NCBI RefSeq assembly: GCF_003611585.1
Contig: NZ_RAVW01000049.1
Span: 1 to 32,523, forward strand
Direction of reading: 5' to 3'
Source of the DNA: Corallococcus exercitus
GTDB taxonomy: Bacteria; Myxococcota; Myxococcia; Myxococcales; Myxococcaceae
Length of the DNA: 32,523 bases
Every line of letters starts with the position of its first letter. Positions within the stretch are counted from its first letter, which is position 1. Under the pieces are notes generated by a model that was given only the letters and a program-made list of their open reading frames with translations, made no database searches and was not told the DNA's origin. Positions 32,392-32,523 of the stretch are shown piece by piece. Position numbers and translations under genes: made by a program.

Positions 32392-32523
32392 ATGAGAACC
32401 ATTCTCAACTTCGACGACGGATTGGGTGCTGCCCCGACGCTGCCTCAAGCTGTGACCGCCCGTGTGGATGCGGTGCGGGCTCCCGTGGGGCTCTTCCAGT
32501 CCGCGACCGCGTCAGTGGAGGGT
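32392..32523 (+). CDS. Start of an unidentified gene, cut by the window edge
   Basis: An open frame from ATG 32392 (MRTILNFDDGLGAAPTLPQ and onward) runs through the right edge; 44 codons are visible with G/C-rich third positions. No ribosome site precedes ATG 32392. GTG 32452 is an alternative start in the same frame, leaving the palindrome in the leader. Too short to identify. The Fur-box-like site suggests an iron-related role, as inference only. Confidence 0.42.
   Translation, partial: MRTILNFDDGLGAAPTLPQAVTARVDAVRAPVGLFQSATASVEG
32393..32407. promoter_or_regulatory. Fur-box-like palindrome
   Basis: TGAGAAC-C-ATTCTCA has the 7-1-7 architecture of a Fur operator: perfect TGAGAA/TTCTCA arms and close to TGATAAT-N-ATTATCA. 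It lies 18 bases downstream of the candidate -10 box and over the first codons of the edge gene, where repressor binding would block transcription. Confidence 0.6.

Noticed and set aside
1-32523. tRNA, rRNA, insertion sequences, attachment sites or replication origin
   Set aside because: No cloverleaf, transposase motif, terminal inverted repeats, DnaA-box cluster or rRNA-like sequence could be recognised by reading.

Overview
The window is very GC-rich (third codon positions are almost always G or C) and carries two proteins ending in a MYXO-CTERM tail (Gly-Cys-Ser-Ala-Gly, one hydrophobic span, Arg cluster). It also encodes many lipoproteins and a polymorphic-toxin lipoprotein of the kind myxobacteria exchange. 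This points to a myxobacterium of the Myxococcus/Corallococcus group (Myxococcota); the genus is inferred. I see no rRNA, tRNA, CRISPR array or insertion sequence.

Region A, 1-16635 (+): a beta-glucan utilisation locus. Nine genes run head to tail with overlaps or gaps of a few bases: GH16 endo-beta-glucanase (5' end outside the window), lipoprotein solute-binding protein of the peptide/opine type, DppB-like permease, a DppC-DppD fusion (permease plus ATPase in one chain), DppF-like ATPase, GH1 beta-glucosidase, a secreted GH2-type (beta/alpha)8 glycosidase with a large beta-barrel-like C-terminal half, and two surface lipoproteins, the second resembling a carbohydrate-binding module. After a 220-base gap with a hairpin comes a 1499-residue secreted GH3 enzyme with three discoidin-type (F5/8 C, CBM32-like) domains and an intrinsic terminator. 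The likely flow is: GH16 and GH3 cut laminarin-like or fungal-wall glucan outside the cell, the lipoproteins and barrel enzyme capture and trim at the outer membrane, the ABC system imports, and GH1 finishes in the cytoplasm.

Region B, 16735-19129: an M1-type metallopeptidase lipoprotein (+) and an SRPBCC-fold protein with an alanine tract (-), convergent on a shared hairpin.

Region C, 19285-27241 (+): an accessory region. A SitA-like lipoprotein toxin with a Tox-REase-5 nuclease domain is broken by a single-base frameshift inside that domain. Its Imm52-like immunity gene is intact and overlaps a WD40-type propeller gene. Two paralogous PQQ-type sugar dehydrogenase genes follow. Between them lies a nearly identical copy of the last 97 bases of the WD40 gene, marking a tandem duplication junction. 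The second dehydrogenase has lost the His and Arg expected for catalysis and cofactor contact. Both dehydrogenases look leaderless.

Region D, 27269-32523: housekeeping-like genes. These are a PsiE-family membrane protein (-), an isochorismatase-fold cysteine hydrolase (+), a CPA2 monovalent cation:proton antiporter followed by a secreted beta-helix-like protein with a poly-Asp tail (both -), two small hypothetical proteins (-), and, at the right edge, a Fur-box-like palindrome on the first codons of an incomplete + strand gene.
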